Of a stretch of 64,000 nt of DNA, positions 9,801-16,694 are shown one piece after another (within the stretch, counting starts at the first letter, position 1; each line of letters starts with the position of its first letter). Made by a program: the position numbers and the translations under genes. The notes beneath the pieces were generated by a model. It was not told where the DNA came from. It ran no database searches and saw only the letters and a program-made list of their open reading frames with translations. Origin of the DNA: Gordonia prachuapensis (lineage in GTDB: Bacteria > Actinomycetota > Actinomycetes > Mycobacteriales > Mycobacteriaceae); the NCBI RefSeq assembly GCF_036350515.1, contig NZ_JAZDUE010000005.1, positions 186,001 through 250,000 on the forward strand, read 5' to 3'.

Positions 9801-10829
9801 TGGGGCGGGCTTCGGCGCCGCACCGCCCGACGGGATCAGCGGCGCTGCGTCCTGGCGTTCCGGTTCCATCGGGGTGACCGGCTTCGGCACGGCGACCGAG
9901 GAATCCGGCGGTGCGGCGGTGGCCGCGGTGATGTCCTTCGCCTGCCCCTGTTTTCCCTGTGACACGAGCCCCTTGATGTCGCTCTTGGCCTCGCCCGCCT
10001 TCCCCGATTCCGCGAACTTGTCGGCCTCGCTCAACGTCTTCGGAGATTTTGCTTCGATCGCTTCCTTCACCGCCGCGATGAACGCCTTCTTGTCGAACGC
10101 CCCCGCCTGCTGGGCGTCCATCGAATCCACCTTGGCCGCCTTGGCCTGTCCGGCCACATCGTCGGCCGGCGCGACGGCGGCGTCCTGGGCCTCCTTCGCT
10201 TTGGCGGCCGCTGGTGGGTGCGACCGCTTCGCCGCAGCGACCGCACCGACACCGGTGGCGACTGCGCGGAAGGCCGAGTCCCGTTCTGGTGCGATGCGCG
10301 TCGGCGGGACTGGCGGCCGGGCGAGTTGGTCGGGACCGAGCGTCGTGGCCCCCCGCGCTGCGGGAGCGTCCCGAATCACTCCGGTACCCCGCGGACCGGT
10401 GGAGCTGCGCGGCTTCTGCGCGGTTCGCGCGGCTGCGGCGGTGCCGAGGGGGCTCTTCGCCGGGACCGGTTTCGGGGGCGGCACCGACTTCTTCGGCGCG
10501 ACCGCCGACGGCCCGAACCCGGTGGTGGTCACCGCGAGCGCCGAAGACGGCGGCTTGGGGCCCTCCAGTTCGACCGGCACCCCGACGGCCTGTGCGGCCT
10601 TCAGTCCCTGCTCGACGGTGTCGAGTGCAGGTTCGTCGGCGTGCATCTCGTGGAGGGCGTCCTGGATCCGCCGGCTTCCCGGCGCGCGGAACCGCCCCAG
10701 GAGAAGCGCGTCGACGGCGTTGTTGCCGGCGGCGCGTTGAAGCGCGACGAAACCGTTCGGATGCACGCGTGCGGGATGCGCCGCCACGTCCTTCGACGTG
10801 GCCGCCGCCTGCGCCTCCCGGTCCCGCAT
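6870..10829 (-). CDS. Giant DUF4157-associated toxin-like protein with C-terminal deaminase-type domain
   Basis: This 1319-residue protein is modular. Residues 1-50 include LQRAAGNNAVDALL, a motif also seen in the upstream DUF4157 protein. Residues about 90-560 are Ala/Pro/Lys-rich and helical. Residues about 560-965 are long helices with hydrophobic stretches (e.g. GITWLIGLLNPAAAF, VPVLIGFLASVIGL). After a linker, residues about 1160-1319 contain H1201-T-E1203 and, 29 residues on, C1233-G-D-C1236, the HxE...CxxC zinc signature of cytidine-deaminase-fold enzymes; Ala replaces the usual Pro before the first Cys. The ATG at 10829 begins 1 nt after the upstream stop, so the longer frame to 11018 is not used. 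The C-terminal third is less GC-rich by hand count. Deaminase activity is inferred from motif and topology only. Confidence 0.7.
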   Translation of the reverse strand: MRDREAQAAATSKDVAAHPARVHPNGFVALQRAAGNNAVDALLLGRFRAPGSRRIQDALHEMHADEPALDTVEQGLKAAQAVGVPVELEGPKPPSSALAVTTTGFGPSAVAPKKSVPPPKPVPAKSPLGTAAAARTAQKPRSSTGPRGTGVIRDAPAARGATTLGPDQLARPPVPPTRIAPERDSAFRAVATGVGAVAAAKRSHPPAAAKAKEAQDAAVAPADDVAGQAKAAKVDSMDAQQAGAFDKKAFIAAVKEAIEAKSPKTLSEADKFAESGKAGEAKSDIKGLVSQGKQGQAKDITAATAAPPDSSVAVPKPVTPMEPERQDAAPLIPSGGAAPKPAPPEQLNLEAGKRQTDQELSDAEVDERQLAESNEPQFQQALVDKKEAAAHADTAPSAFRAHEADVIAASKANAAGQTKAGILGMQGTKAASLAGLVAAKAKTKSKDETERAAVTARVQAIFTATENDVKKLLDGIDPKVEKAFDEGEATARRRFETFVAAKMSAYKKDRYSGWLGGLRWAKDKLVGMPDKVNRFYEAGRELYLKQMDVVISGVADIVGNDLGAAKKRIAAGKAQIASYVRSLPSNLRKVGAAATAEINDRFERLEDDVNAKKDAVVDTLATKYVEARSGLDERIEELQAENKGLVDKAIGAIKAVINTIRKLASMLMNTLARVAHVVGDIIKHPVRFLGNLIDGVKGGILRFKENILDHLRKGLMNWLFGALAEGGVELPDSFDLKGIVKLLASIFGLTWRNIRTRLVKQIGEPAMGAVEKGVDVFRTIATAGVAGLWQLLVDKLGDIKEMILEHVKDFVVTRVITAGITWLIGLLNPAAAFIKACKLIYDIVMFFVNNAERILAFVNTVIDSAADIVRGNVSGVVAKIEDALGQMVPVLIGFLASVIGLGGIGQKIRSIIDRLRKPVTKALDAVIAGGLKLARPIIAGLKGIGGKVKGKVAAGREWVKGKFTSGKKWVKDKVEALTERYQASFVVRRPQGVTEKHTVTTTVGRDGRVQTVVASDPTPIDRLVEFYRSRSDRLPDKARRAATRAIAGIERWTAHLSAPNPSVSRERATNEVRYNLRDLLEVHAKYGQPERRRMAEEPRAGQQMTVRITVLVPPGGLPLEKDGASHRGAGTTWQPRGKRKDYELFDRDEALPTESSTKPRGGVYAAAAGRTNTTDIVQQREIVTHGWAGGGRGYFENATGHTESQFMLFLKRQGDAFLARICAIEIKSHYSACGDCTHTLMTLRHMLDEHRAPRNPSDPEGPKIQPALLTFAFDEPFQPAEDVNLPNRQVLQTRQHHLDELRKGHAWFVNGPALRAPQD

Positions 10830-10830
10830 G

Positions 10831-11457
10831 TCAGCCCTTCGCCACTCCGGTGTGATCGTCGCGGGGCCCTCCGGTGGCACGTTGCACGCCGGGAACCGCC
10901 ATGATGCGGTCGGCGTTGGCCACCGCCTCGCGTTCGAATCGGTCGGACGGGTCGCTGATCCGGATGCCGCCGCCGGCGTCGGTACCGTCGACCGGACCAC
11001 TACGCTGTTGCACGACATGGGTGAGCTCGTGCGCGATCATGTGCTGGCCACGGTGGCTGCCGGGATCATAGCTGCCCCTTTGGAATACGATGTTCGATCC
11101 GACCGTGTAGGCCTGCGCGTTCACCGCTGCCGCGGAGTCGTGGGCTGCCGCGTCGTCGTGGACACGGACATCGCCGAAGTCGTGGCCGAATCGACTTTCC
11201 ATGTCGGCGCGCACGTCGCCGGGTAGAGGGGCGCCGGCCGAGGCCACCACGTCGTGGACCGGTGAACGTGGACCGGCGATCAGGCCGGCTGTCGCCGAGT
11301 TGCCGGCCAGGCGCTGCAACTCGACGAGGTCGGCGGGCGCGGTGGCCTCCCATCGGCTCGACAGAGCGGCGCTCACCGCGGGCGGATGAAGACGCTCAGA
11401 CTGTGTGACCTTGCCGCGAGCGCTATCGACGGTGCGGTCGGTGTCGTGGCCGCGCAT
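10831..11457 (-). CDS. DUF4157 metallopeptidase-like protein (eCIS/polymorphic-toxin associated)
   Basis: This 208-residue protein has the DUF4157 core: SRFGHDFGDVRVHDD, then AQAYTVGSNIVFQ, then the zinc-peptidase helix H143-E144-LT-H147 in IAHELTHVVQQ. DUF4157 is known as a marker of extracellular contractile injection system cargo and of some polymorphic toxins, possibly a processing or targeting domain. An N-terminal LQRLAGNSATAGLI motif is shared with the downstream protein. The ATG at 11457 is chosen for its GGGAGGT site 5-11 nt upstream, over an ATG 15 codons earlier. Usually DUF4157 is fused to its toxin; here it is a separate coupled gene. Confidence 0.8.
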   Translation of the reverse strand: MRGHDTDRTVDSARGKVTQSERLHPPAVSAALSSRWEATAPADLVELQRLAGNSATAGLIAGPRSPVHDVVASAGAPLPGDVRADMESRFGHDFGDVRVHDDAAAHDSAAAVNAQAYTVGSNIVFQRGSYDPGSHRGQHMIAHELTHVVQQRSGPVDGTDAGGGIRISDPSDRFEREAVANADRIMAVPGVQRATGGPRDDHTGVAKG

Positions 11458-11634
11458 GCGCTGACCTCCCTCGATGTGACATCCACGATGGGTGACATTC
11501 ACGATCCCTGTCGGCGGAGGTCCGCGGAAGGCCTCGATGGGTGCCTGTTCGGGCCGTGTCGGCTGCCCAGAAGGGCAGGCGGGCCGATCCCTGCCCGGAC
11601 CGCGCCGGTTCAGTCGACGGTGTAGAACCGAGTC

Positions 11635-12102
11635 ATGGATCGTTCAGGGGACGACGGCCCGGCGCAGACCCCGCCGGGCGACGGTCGATTCCGGCGGATC
11701 CGGCGATGGCAGCCCCCGCGCTACGAATCGCGTGTGGAGAAGATGATCCGGGAGGCCACCGAACGCGGCGAGTTCGACAATCTGCCCGGGATGGGCGAGC
11801 CGCTCGATCTCACAGACGCCGACGACCCGGACTGGTGGGTCAAACGAAAGATCCGTGACGAGAACCTGGATTCGTCCGCGTTGCTGCCGATGCCGCTGCA
11901 GTTGCGCAAGGAGGCGCAGGGATTTCCGGAGTCGTTGCGGCGAATCGCCGACGAGGACGCGGTGAGGGAGATCCTGACCGACTTCAATCACCGTGTCCGG
12001 GAGGCGCATCTGAGTTCACGGGCCGGAATGCCGAGCCTCGTCACAGCCCATACCGTCGATGTCGACGAGATGATCCAGAAGTGGCGGTTGCTGCGTTCCT
12101 GA
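11635..12102 (+). CDS. DUF1992 (DnaJ-C28 homolog) protein
   Basis: This 155-residue protein carries a DUF1992 domain: ESRVEKMIREATERGEFDNLPGMGEPL, then DPDWWVKRKIRDENL. The domain occurs in eukaryotic DNAJC28 and many bacterial proteins, with unknown biochemical role. It is transcribed divergently from the DUF4157 gene across a 177-nt gap in which I see no clear operator. Confidence 0.85.
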   Translation: MDRSGDDGPAQTPPGDGRFRRIRRWQPPRYESRVEKMIREATERGEFDNLPGMGEPLDLTDADDPDWWVKRKIRDENLDSSALLPMPLQLRKEAQGFPESLRRIADEDAVREILTDFNHRVREAHLSSRAGMPSLVTAHTVDVDEMIQKWRLLRS

Positions 12103-12125
12103 CCGGCCCCGACCGGCCGGTTCCC

Positions 12126-12152
12126 GTGGGAGAAAGCGCACGTTCCTCCCAC
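12126..12152. terminator. Possible hairpin terminator after the DUF1992 gene
   Basis: GTGGGAG (12126-12132) pairs with CTCCCAC (12146-12152) across a 13-nt loop, 24 nt after the DUF1992 stop. There is no T-tract. A related TGGGAGAAAGC stretch recurs at 12181, so this may instead be a repeat. Confidence 0.3.
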
Positions 12153-12238
12153 ACGCCCAGGCTGCTGCTACCTGAGCGTCTGGGAGAAAGCTGCGCATTC
12201 GTGCACACAACAGGGCCTCTTGTGTCCCGTATGTGAAG

Positions 12239-12257
12239 TTAGGCTATCCTCAATATC
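12239..12257. promoter_or_regulatory. Weak iron-box-like promoter element
   Basis: TTAGGCTATCCTCA (12239-12252) lies 36 nt upstream of the first glycosyltransferase gene. It matches 11 of 19 positions of the IdeR consensus TWAGGTWAGSCTWACCTWA. It shares TTAGnCTATCCTnA with the promoter of the next glycosyltransferase gene at 13575. TATCCT could also serve as a -10 hexamer. Confidence 0.35.
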
Positions 12258-12288
12258 CGTCGTGGTTCGACGGACGAGTGAGGGTTCT

Positions 12289-13272
12289 ATGCCGACGGTA
12301 GGGGTGGTCATCCCTGTGTATCGGTGCGTTCCCTTCGTTCGAGTATGTCTCGAATCCGTTGTCGCGCAGACGCACCCGGTGGATCAAATCGTGCTGGTCG
12401 ACGACTGCGGCGGCGACGAATCGGTTGCCGTGGCGACTGCGGTGCTGACCGAACACGGGCGTGAGTTCACGCTGGTCACCCAACCCCGTAACGGAGGTCT
12501 CGGCCGCGCCCGCAACTCGGGACTGGCGGCGCTGACCACAGATCTCGTGTGGTTCCTCGACAGCGACGACTGGGTGGAAGCGGAGTTCGTGGAAGTACTG
12601 CACGATGCGCTCGAGGCTGCCGGAGCCGAGTTCGCGGTGACACGAACCCGACGGGTCGACCCGGAAGGTCGTCTGTTGCAGGTCGACGAGGCGCCCATCC
12701 CGGGGCCGATAGTCACTGGGGTCGAGTACGCCCGCGAACTCGTCACGGGCCGTGCCAAGGGGTACGCGTGCACCAAGCTCTTCCGGCGGAATGTGTTGGG
12801 GGACCGTCCCTGGGCCGAGGATCAGGCGTATGAGGACATCGCGACCAGCCTCCGGGTCGCGCTGTCGTCCGACAAGGTCGCCATGGTCAATGCTCCGCTG
12901 TATCACTACCTCTATCGAGAAGGTTCCATCTCCACCGCGCTGTCGCCGGCGACATTCGACCTCTTCGCGGTCGAGGCGGAGATCTGCGAGTTGATCGCGG
13001 ACGCCGGGCTCACCGCGCAGTGGTCACTCGAATTCACCGGATTCCGGTACCGAGAGGTGCTGACATCGATCGCTTACCTCGCGATGCGCGAGCAGCACGC
13101 CACCGGCCGCCGGTCGCCCCTGACCCGCGAGGCGATCACTCGGGTACGGCGGACGATCGATCTGCGCGACATCCCTGTCCTGTTCCGCGGGCGGCACTAC
13201 CGCGAGGTGGTGTTCGGTGTCGGCGTGAAATACGCGCCCGCACTGTATTCCGAGATCCTCCGTTGGCGATGA
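12289..13272 (+). CDS. Glycosyltransferase family 2
   Basis: This 327-residue cytoplasmic GT2 has a GT-A fold: VGVVIPVYRCVPFVRVCLESVVAQT at the N-terminus, VDDCGGDES, and the nucleotide-sugar/metal motif LDSDDW. The C-terminal half resembles other capsule and teichoic-type transferases, but acceptor and sugar are unknown. The ATG at 12289 is preferred because the GT-A strand begins 3 residues later and GAGTGAGGG precedes it; a frame from 12220 would add a non-homologous leader. It is the first gene of the glycan region. Confidence 0.85.
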   Translation: MPTVGVVIPVYRCVPFVRVCLESVVAQTHPVDQIVLVDDCGGDESVAVATAVLTEHGREFTLVTQPRNGGLGRARNSGLAALTTDLVWFLDSDDWVEAEFVEVLHDALEAAGAEFAVTRTRRVDPEGRLLQVDEAPIPGPIVTGVEYARELVTGRAKGYACTKLFRRNVLGDRPWAEDQAYEDIATSLRVALSSDKVAMVNAPLYHYLYREGSISTALSPATFDLFAVEAEICELIADAGLTAQWSLEFTGFRYREVLTSIAYLAMREQHATGRRSPLTREAITRVRRTIDLRDIPVLFRGRHYREVVFGVGVKYAPALYSEILRWR

Positions 13273-13351
13273 ACAGGGCGGATGAGGGATACGCCGACTG
13301 TTGCTAGGCTGGTCTGGCACGGAACAACGCGAGTTTCGAAAGAGGTGCGCG

Positions 13352-13513
13352 ATGACCGTCAACGATCCGATCCCGTCGGCCGACGACGCCGACTTCCTCG
13401 AACAGTCGATCGAAGTCGACACCGGTGACGAGGAGTATCCCGCGACCCCGCATGACCACGTCGACGACGAGTCGGAGGTCATGGCGCCGGTCAGCCCAGA
13501 CCAGCGTCACTGA
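13352..13513 (+). CDS. Small acidic hypothetical protein
   Basis: This 53-residue strongly acidic protein contains DADFLEQSIEVDTGDEEYP. Short proteins with similar DADxLEQ...VD and DEEYP stretches are common unannotated genes in mycobacteria and relatives. A good ribosome site (AAAGAGGTG, 13340-13348) precedes the ATG. It has no membrane segment or known domain. It could be an uncharacterised co-expressed small gene between two glycosyltransferases. Confidence 0.6.
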   Translation: MTVNDPIPSADDADFLEQSIEVDTGDEEYPATPHDHVDDESEVMAPVSPDQRH

Positions 13514-13572
13514 CGCACGTTCGCCGCGCAGGGCCGTTCCGTAGGGCCAACCCGTAGCCATCGATCAGAGCG

Positions 13573-13591
13573 ACTTAGTCTATCCTAAGTT
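13573..13591. promoter_or_regulatory. Palindromic iron-box-like element before the second GT2 gene
   Basis: ACTTAG-tctatc-CTAAGT (13573-13590) is a perfect inverted repeat. Read as an IdeR box from 13575 it matches 12 of 19 positions, clearly weaker than the boxes at 19229, 19320 and 26999. It lies 38 nt upstream of the glycosyltransferase ATG. Confidence 0.45.
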
Positions 13592-13628
13592 CTGTATCTG
13601 ATCGTCGTGAGCGAGGTGGACCTGCGCT

Positions 13629-14513
13629 ATGCCGTCGAGACGAAATCCGCAGGTCACCGTGCTGATGCCGGTGTACAACGCGGCTGGTTACGTCGCCGAT
13701 GCCGCTCGCTCGATTCTCGCCGAGCCGGTGGACGACCTCGAGTTGCTCGTGGTCGACGACGGGTCGACCGACGAGTCCGTCGCGGAACTGACCTCCCTCC
13801 AAGACGAACGGATCCGAGTGGTGAGTCAGCCGAACTCCGGGCTGGTCGCCGCTCTCAACACCGGCTTGGGCGAGGCGCGAGGGACCTATTTGGCGCGCAT
13901 GGACGCCGACGATCTGTCGGTGCCGGGCCGGATCGCGGCGCAGGTGCGGTGGCTCGAGGACCGGCCGGGCGCGGTGGCCTGCGGCACCGACTACGAGATG
14001 TTCGGCGCTGTCACCGGCCGGGTCCGGTTGCCCCGCACGGACCGCGGTTGTCGGGAGCGGTTATTGCTGGGGAGCTGTCACTGCGGAGCTTCGGTTGTGT
14101 TGCGCCGCACAGTGGTCGAGACCGCGAGGCTGCGATTCGACCCCGACTTCCCGCACGCGGAGGACTACGAGTTCTTCACCCGACTCGCGGCGTACGGGGA
14201 ACTGGGCAATGTGCCGATGGTGGGTTATCGCTACCGCATGCACGACGATCAGGTCAGTTCACGGCATGTCGATGTACAGCGCTCGGTCCACCTCCGGGTC
14301 GCGGCACGGTATGCCGCGCGCATCGGGATGCCGCCGCTCTCCGACGATGTGGTGCGGAAGATCATGTGGCCCGAGACTGATGGGGTCGCCCGGGCGACCC
14401 TGGTCACCGCCGGGGCGGCCGCACAAGCGTTGCGGCGACGCCCCGGTATCCAGACCGCTCGGTTCACCGGTCGGCGGGTCGTCGAGGCCGCGCTGTCGGC
14501 GGCGAAGAGCTGA
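13629..14513 (+). CDS. Glycosyltransferase family 2
   Basis: This 294-residue GT2 protein has VTVLMPVYNAAGYVADAARSIL, VVDDGSTDESV, and the metal-binding MDADD. The C-terminal half has HAEDYEFFTRLA, typical of bacterial GT2 acceptor regions. No membrane anchor is visible. GAGGTGG lies upstream of the ATG. It faces the flippase gene with only 19 nt between stops. It probably adds one sugar of the glycan made by this region. Confidence 0.87.
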   Translation: MPSRRNPQVTVLMPVYNAAGYVADAARSILAEPVDDLELLVVDDGSTDESVAELTSLQDERIRVVSQPNSGLVAALNTGLGEARGTYLARMDADDLSVPGRIAAQVRWLEDRPGAVACGTDYEMFGAVTGRVRLPRTDRGCRERLLLGSCHCGASVVLRRTVVETARLRFDPDFPHAEDYEFFTRLAAYGELGNVPMVGYRYRMHDDQVSSRHVDVQRSVHLRVAARYAARIGMPPLSDDVVRKIMWPETDGVARATLVTAGAAAQALRRRPGIQTARFTGRRVVEAALSAAKS

Positions 14514-14532
14514 CCAACTGGCGCACGGCCGA

Positions 14533-15813
14533 TCAGCCGACGACCACCTGAGCGGTCGGTTCGCGAGCCTCGCTCATCATTTCCCGGACACCGTTGACCA
14601 GCGGGCGGATCACGATGATCAGTGCGACGCCCGACGAGAGCAGCGACGCCACACCCACGCCGGTGAGCCCGAGTGGGCCGATGAGCGCCACGGTGCCGCC
14701 GACCGTGAGGGCCACCATCACGATCTGGGTGACCAGCATCAGCCGCATCCGGCGTTGTAGCTGCGCGATCAGGAAGTACGTCACGACGATGGTCTCGATG
14801 ACTGCGGTCCCGGCCATGATGACCATCAACCATCCGGCCGACTCGAAGTACTCGCGGCCCGCGATCAACAGGACGAAGGGCCCGCCGAGGGCGATTCCGG
14901 CGACGGTGACCGAGGTGACCCCGATCAGCATGCGGCGGAGATTGCGCAGCAACTCAGGTCGCCGGGCGTTCGGCTGTGATGCCTCCACGACGAACGCCGA
15001 GCCGACCGCGCTGCGTAGCAGCCCGGCCGCCGTGCACATCGTCCATGCCAGATTGAAGTAGGCGTTCTCCGTCGTGCCGAGTTGGTTGACGACGAGGAGC
15101 GGCAAGACCAACGGAATCGTCGAACTGACCAGCATCATGGTGAAGAACGCGCCCTGGAAGGCCAGCATCTCCCGGGGAGCGGGCAGCTCGCTGCTGCTCT
15201 CCCCACGATGCCCGGCCGCGCGTCGGAGCGCGTGGATCACGAAGACGACCGTGACAATCCCCGCCAAGATCGTCCAGGACCCTGTGATCGACAGCGCCGA
15301 GGCGGTCCCGCCCAAGAGAAACAGAGGGACGATCTTCACGACCGACAGGGTGACGTTCTTGACGGCCACCGCCGGTGCCTGCCGGAGGCCGGTGAGGATC
15401 GGATCGGTCAACGCGTAGATGGCGAAGACGACCACGACCAGCGGAAACGTGACCCGCTCCGTCGACGACAACAGGATGCGGTCACCGAACCCGAAGAGGA
15501 CGAACCCCGACCCGAGGGCTGCGGCTGCGGCACCGACGACCAGGTATCCACCCACGACGTATCCGGACGACCGCCCGCCGGCGATCGGCAGGAAGCGCTG
15601 GAACGCGCCGCCCAGCGACAGGCACGACAGCGACGCCAGCGCGGTCGCCGTGCTGATAACCGCCGAGGCCTGCCCGACATCGGCGGCCGGGAAGCAGCGG
15701 CCGGCCACCACCCAGTACACGAGACCCAACAATCCGGTGGCCAGGGAGGAGATCATCAGCGCACCCGCGTTGACCACCAACCGATTTCCGGCGAAGCGTG
15801 TCCGGCTCAACAC
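14533..15813 (-). CDS. Polysaccharide/lipid-linked oligosaccharide flippase (Wzx/MATE-like)
   Basis: This 426-residue polytopic protein has about twelve hydrophobic segments, beginning NAGALMISSLATGLLGLVYWVVAGRCFP. It belongs to the oligosaccharide flippase superfamily, which moves lipid-linked glycans across the membrane. It is clearly paralogous to the flippase at 20264 (shared LVYW.V.GR, ISTATALAS and FLPIAG segments). The GTG at 15813 overlaps the stop of the GT14 gene, so it is the third gene of the iron-boxed operon. An upstream extension overlaps that gene and is not used. Confidence 0.85.
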   Translation of the reverse strand: MLSRTRFAGNRLVVNAGALMISSLATGLLGLVYWVVAGRCFPAADVGQASAVISTATALASLSCLSLGGAFQRFLPIAGGRSSGYVVGGYLVVGAAAAALGSGFVLFGFGDRILLSSTERVTFPLVVVVFAIYALTDPILTGLRQAPAVAVKNVTLSVVKIVPLFLLGGTASALSITGSWTILAGIVTVVFVIHALRRAAGHRGESSSELPAPREMLAFQGAFFTMMLVSSTIPLVLPLLVVNQLGTTENAYFNLAWTMCTAAGLLRSAVGSAFVVEASQPNARRPELLRNLRRMLIGVTSVTVAGIALGGPFVLLIAGREYFESAGWLMVIMAGTAVIETIVVTYFLIAQLQRRMRLMLVTQIVMVALTVGGTVALIGPLGLTGVGVASLLSSGVALIIVIRPLVNGVREMMSEAREPTAQVVVG

Positions 15814-16694
15814 GCGGGTTCCGCCCGCCAGGTCCAGTCCGGGCCCGCCTTGCGCGCGAACATCGCCGGGCCGGCCAGTGCCTGTGCCAGCGACTGGGCG
15901 GTGAGTTCGGGAGGGCGAATCCCCTCGGGATCCGACCAGTCGATGAAGTGCTGGCCGTGTACCGTCCGGTCCGGCTCCCCGGAGAGGCCGGCGTAGTTCT
16001 GCTCCACCTTCGCGCCGAAGGCCGTACTCATCAACGCCGAGTGAAGGACGAACTCGTCCGGGCACAGCGAGAGGCGATGCTGTCGAAGCCATCTCGGGTT
16101 CTCGGCGATCACCGCTCGTGCCGCGCCGAGCGCGCCATCGGTGAGCGACCACCACTGCGACCCCTGGTAGAGCGGGACCGTCGTGTTCAGTCGCCGGGGT
16201 ATCCGGCCCGAGAGTCGTAGCCGATCAAGCTGTGGGTGATCCGGGAAATGCAGCCGCAACACCTTCGCTGCCATCGGGTCGGTAGCGTCGCCGATCCGCC
16301 GGTCGATTCGGATCAGTTCGCGGTCGTCCGCCCATGTCGCGATCAGATCCGACATCGGACGGAGGAGGACATCGGTACCCGAGAACAGCGAATGGCGGTG
16401 ATACCGTTTGTCATTCGCCGTCGCCAGATCGAGGAGTGCGAAAGTGGCGTCGAGCTGGCTGAAGCCTCCCCATTGAACTCGGACCCGCCGCGACGCCGGC
16501 ACGAAGTGCGCAGCAGAGCCAGACCGGAGCGCCCGCTCGAATGGCCGCTGGTCGACGCCGGCGTCGATGTGCACGAACACGTCGATCTGCTCGTGCTGGA
16601 GCGAGTGCACGAGATCGGCGAAGAGCCACGGCTTGTCGTGGGCCAGGATGTACACCGCGAACCGCGGTGTGTCGGCCGACGTCGGCCAGCTCAT
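15807..16694 (-). CDS. GT14 family glycosyltransferase (core-2/I-branching type)
   Basis: This 295-residue protein resembles the GT14 core-2/I-branching enzymes: FAVYILAHDKPWLFADLV, VFVHIDAGVD, VQWGGFSQLDATFALLDLA, HSLFSGTDVLLRP, and DEFVLHSAL near the C-terminus. Bacterial members transfer sugars (often xylose or GlcNAc) during capsule and EPS synthesis; the donor here is unknown. The ATG overlaps the upstream stop as ATGA, and its stop overlaps the flippase start. Confidence 0.82.
   Translation of the reverse strand: MSWPTSADTPRFAVYILAHDKPWLFADLVHSLQHEQIDVFVHIDAGVDQRPFERALRSGSAAHFVPASRRVRVQWGGFSQLDATFALLDLATANDKRYHRHSLFSGTDVLLRPMSDLIATWADDRELIRIDRRIGDATDPMAAKVLRLHFPDHPQLDRLRLSGRIPRRLNTTVPLYQGSQWWSLTDGALGAARAVIAENPRWLRQHRLSLCPDEFVLHSALMSTAFGAKVEQNYAGLSGEPDRTVHGQHFIDWSDPEGIRPPELTAQSLAQALAGPAMFARKAGPDWTWRAEPAC

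Noticed and set aside
10830..11018. Upstream extension of the 1319-residue protein to 11018
   Set aside because: It would overlap the DUF4157 coding region in another frame; ATG 10829 follows that gene's stop by 1 nt and starts the sensible N-terminus.
6870..11457. Module as part of a complete contractile injection system
   Set aside because: No sheath, tube, spike, baseplate or AAA+ loading gene was found anywhere in the window, so only cargo-like genes are claimed.
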